Positions 22,908 through 24,901 of a stretch of DNA of 24,901 nucleotides are shown piece after piece. The position numbers and the translations under genes were made by a program. The notes beneath the pieces are model-generated. The model was not told the DNA's origin and did not search any database. It worked only from the letters and a program-made list of their open reading frames with translations. Source of the stretch: WGMK01 sp044359155 (GTDB lineage: Bacteria; Hydrogenedentota; Hydrogenedentia; Hydrogenedentales; JAEUWI01). Every line of letters begins with the position of its first letter. Position 1 is the stretch's first letter. The stretch covers positions 1 through 24,901 of the forward strand of contig JBIKMR010000022.1 in the NCBI GenBank assembly GCA_044359155.1. The letters are read 5' to 3'.

Positions 22908-23998
22908 GGGCGATGCTGGCACTGGCAGACGGCACGGTGTTTGAAGGCCGGGGCGTAGGCGCCGAGGGCGAATCCATTGGCGAACTGGTGTTCAACACCA
23001 GCATGACCGGCTATCAGGAAATCCTCACGGACCCTTCCTACGCCGGGCAGATCGTCACGATGACCTATGTACACATTGGCAACTACGGCGTGAACGAGGA
23101 AGACCTCGAATCGCGCAAGCCTTTCGTGCGCGGCTTTGTGATGCGGGAATGCTGCTTCGAGCCGAGCAATTACCGCGCTACCGCCAGCCTGCCCGACTAC
23201 CTGAAGCGCAACAACCTTCTCGCCATTGACGGCGTGGACACCCGCAAGATCACGCGGCTGTTGCGCACCAAGGGCGCGATGAACGCCATCATCAGCACGG
23301 TGGACTTCGATGCCGAGTCGCTGGTGAAGAAGGCGCAGAATGCCCCCTCGATGGCGGGCAGCGACTTCGTGCGCGAGGTGACCGTGGACACCGCCTACAC
23401 CGTGCCCGCCACGGGGGACAAGCGCTACAACGTGGTGGCGCTGGACTTCGGTATCAAGCGAAACATCCTGCGGCTGTTGGCGGATTCCGGCTGCGAGGTC
23501 ACCGTGCTGCCTGCCACGGCCAGCGCGGCAGACGTGCTCTCGCACCAGCCCGATGGCGTGTTCCTGTCCAACGGCCCCGGCGATCCCGCCGCGCTGGACT
23601 ACATCTACCCCATGGTGCAGGGCGTGTTCGATTCCGGCAAGCCGGTGTTTGGCATTTGCCTTGGGCACCAGATCATTGCGCACGCCCTGGGCGGCAACAC
23701 CTACAAGCTGAAGTTCGGGCATCGCGGCGGCAACCAGCCGGTGCGCAATGAGCTTAAGGGGACGGTCGAGATCACGTCTCAGAACCACGGCTTTGCCGTG
23801 GACGCCGACTCGCTCGACAGCGCCCAGGTGGAACTCACCCACCTGCACCTGAACGACCAGACCTGCTCTGGCCTGCGCCACCGCACCAAGCCCATCTTCA
23901 GCGTGCAGTACCACCCCGAAGCATCCCCCGGTCCGCACGACAGCCAGTACCTGTTCAAGCAGTTCACCGACCTGATGGACGCGGCGAAGAGTAATTAA
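22904..23998 (+). CDS. carA: Carbamoyl-phosphate synthase small (glutaminase) subunit
   Basis: This 364-residue protein has the CarA N-terminal domain (ALADGTVFEGRGVGAEGESIGELVFNTSMTGYQEILTDPSYAGQIV, then HIGNYGVNEEDLES) and a class I glutamine amidotransferase domain with SNGPGDP, nucleophile Cys252 in FGICLGHQ, and His337/Glu339 in VQYHPEASPGPHDS. It releases ammonia from glutamine for CarB to make carbamoyl phosphate for pyrimidine and arginine synthesis. The ATG has GGGAG eight bases upstream. carB is not next; a 232-base repeat-bearing gap and a PHP-domain gene follow, so the large subunit must be encoded elsewhere. Confidence 0.97.
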   Translation: MRAMLALADGTVFEGRGVGAEGESIGELVFNTSMTGYQEILTDPSYAGQIVTMTYVHIGNYGVNEEDLESRKPFVRGFVMRECCFEPSNYRATASLPDYLKRNNLLAIDGVDTRKITRLLRTKGAMNAIISTVDFDAESLVKKAQNAPSMAGSDFVREVTVDTAYTVPATGDKRYNVVALDFGIKRNILRLLADSGCEVTVLPATASAADVLSHQPDGVFLSNGPGDPAALDYIYPMVQGVFDSGKPVFGICLGHQIIAHALGGNTYKLKFGHRGGNQPVRNELKGTVEITSQNHGFAVDADSLDSAQVELTHLHLNDQTCSGLRHRTKPIFSVQYHPEASPGPHDSQYLFKQFTDLMDAAKSN

Positions 23999-24001
23999 GA
24001 A

Positions 24002-24022
24002 TTACGAATTGAGAGTTACGAA
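24002..24022 (+). repeat. Short direct repeat TTACGAA after carA
   Basis: TTACGAA occurs at 24002-24008 and 24016-24022, 14 bases apart, in AT-rich sequence just after the carA stop. A small palindrome GGGTCT-T-AGACCC follows at 24044-24056. Neither has a T-tract, so neither is called a terminator. Confidence 0.4.
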
Positions 24023-24086
24023 CTAAGGGGCTGCATCGAACTGGGGTCTTAGACCCTCAACTCGAATAAGCGCCTACGCCTCTGGT

Positions 24087-24147
24087 CCCCTCGCCCCCGT
24101 CTTCGGGGCTTGTCCGCCTCAGGCGTGGGAGAGGGTTAGGGTGAGGG
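24087..24147. repeat. GC-rich hairpin repeat, copy 2, with nested 22-base repeat
   Basis: CCCTCGCCC and GGGAGAGGG can pair with one mismatch. The loop holds a small hairpin (CCCCG-TCTT-CGGGG, 24095-24108) and the second copy of the 22-base repeat (24108-24129). The tail 24129-24147 is identical to 20234-20252. It lies in the 232-base gap between carA and the PHP gene; the remainder of that gap shows no gene. Confidence 0.7.
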
Positions 24148-24230
24148 TGAAAGCATCTCGCAGAACCTGCCCACGGAATTCTTACCCAGCATTATCCCTA
24201 CCCTTGGTGGGCTGCATGGAGATCACTTGG

Positions 24231-24901
24231 ATGAGCGATGAAAAGAAACCCGGCTGCCTGGGTCGTTTGCTGCGTGGCACAGGCTGCGGACTGCTGGCCC
24301 TTGTGCTGTTGTTCGCGCTGCTTATTGGAGGCTTCCTTGTCTACTCCGGCGCGGTGTACAACCGCTTCGTAAAGCTGCCGCAGATCGAAAAAGATGTGAT
24401 CGCATTCGCCACACAGGTGCAACCGGTAAAGCTGGACGACGGCTGGAACGAATACCGCTGCGTGCTGCACACGCACTCCGAATTCTCGCACGATTCGAGC
24501 GTGCCGCAGAGCCGCATTCTTGAGGCGGCGAAGAACGTGGGCATTGACGCCGTATTCATGACGGACCACTGCGTCGAGGGCCACGCCAACTTCTCGCTGC
24601 AATGGAATGGCATGTACGACGGCGTGCTTTTTGTGCGCGGCTTTGAAATGAGCGATGGCTTCCTGCTGTGGAACATGCCGCAAGACACATCCATCCTCTG
24701 CATGATGCAGCCCGAACAGATTGCCCAGATGGCGGAAGAACGCGGCGGCCTGCTGTTCTACGCGCACTCGGAAGAAGACCGCCTGTGGGATCTGCCCCAA
24801 TACAAGGGCATGGAAATTTACAATATCCACACCGACCTGAAGGACGAAAACCTGGCGATGGTGCTGCCGAGCGTGCTGCTATGCTACAAGCGCTATCCCA
24901 T
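24231..24901 (+). CDS. Membrane-anchored PHP-domain phosphoesterase-like protein, cut by the right edge
   Basis: The frame runs from an ATG at 24231 to the edge (223 codons, no stop). A basic start is followed by one hydrophobic helix (about 18-38), then a PHP domain with HTHSEFSHDS (H80, H82, H87, D88) and MTDHCVEGH (D112, H113), the usual metal-binding motifs 1 and 2; GLLFYAHSEED later may be motif 3. PHP domains are metal-dependent phosphoesterases, but free-standing membrane-anchored ones are mostly uncharacterised. The TM helix suggests action at the periplasmic face. An in-frame ATG at 24216 is possible; 24231 has GGAG nine bases upstream. The C-terminal domain, outside the window, could change the call. 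Confidence 0.85.
   Translation, partial: MSDEKKPGCLGRLLRGTGCGLLALVLLFALLIGGFLVYSGAVYNRFVKLPQIEKDVIAFATQVQPVKLDDGWNEYRCVLHTHSEFSHDSSVPQSRILEAAKNVGIDAVFMTDHCVEGHANFSLQWNGMYDGVLFVRGFEMSDGFLLWNMPQDTSILCMMQPEQIAQMAEERGGLLFYAHSEEDRLWDLPQYKGMEIYNIHTDLKDENLAMVLPSVLLCYKRYP

Noticed and set aside
22898..23938. 346-codon minus-strand open frame opposite carA
   Set aside because: carA is certain on the plus strand; the antisense product has no motif.
1..24901. CRISPR array, toxin-antitoxin, restriction or other defence system
   Set aside because: No regularly spaced repeats, cas genes, paired small ORFs with toxin motifs or methyltransferase motifs were found.

Overview
This is a compact, GC-rich (by eye about 60-65% G+C) bacterial chromosome segment with 22 protein-coding genes and one tRNA. 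No phage, insertion sequence, CRISPR array or defence island is visible. The best lineage marker is the set of secreted PSCyt1/PSCyt2(DUF1549)/LamG/PSD1(DUF1553), DUF1501 and BNR_4 proteins plus a Tat-exported Gfo/Idh/MocA oxidoreductase. This combination is typical of Planctomycetota and relatives (Verrucomicrobiota, Lentisphaerota) and of some candidate phyla such as Hydrogenedentota. The sequence does not settle which, but a Gram-negative cell with an expanded secreted proteome is likely.

Left part (1-6000). A DUF2157 membrane protein (cut by the left edge) is coupled to a membrane-extended YheT-type alpha/beta hydrolase, both on the minus strand. A DnaQ-type DEDDh exonuclease and an unrecognised five-TM protein follow on the plus strand. 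They meet, stop codon against stop codon, a minus-strand three-gene unit: an ABC-2 permease, its Wzt/TagH-like ATPase and a small secreted protein of unknown function. That unit looks like a surface polysaccharide or glycolipid exporter without its glycosyltransferases.

Centre (6100-12100, plus strand). Three secreted proteins form one operon: a cytochrome-c-domain PSCyt/LamG/PSD1 protein, a Tat-exported DUF1501 protein and a BNR_4 protein. The last appears to start at a CTG codon, because its signal peptide lies upstream of the first ATG, GTG or TTG. The module probably acts on polymers outside the cytoplasm; its substrate is unknown.

Right-centre (12100-18730, minus strand). A tightly packed six-gene run reads, in transcription order: ArgA-like GNAT, proC, DivIVA-domain protein, LolA-like protein, maf, icmF. 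It mixes glutamate-derived amino-acid synthesis, cell-pole/division, envelope and B12 acyl-CoA mutase functions.

Right part (18800-24901). Here lie a Tat-exported Gfo/Idh/MocA protein, an SRPBCC protein on the minus strand, an aquaporin whose promoter predicts a leaderless mRNA, tRNA-Met(CAT) with a strong promoter and terminator, a membrane-anchored alpha/beta hydrolase coupled to carA, and a membrane-anchored PHP-domain protein cut by the right edge. The two longest gene-free gaps here (20126-20292 and 23999-24230) carry copies of one GC-rich hairpin repeat. No gene-free stretch exceeds about 235 bases.
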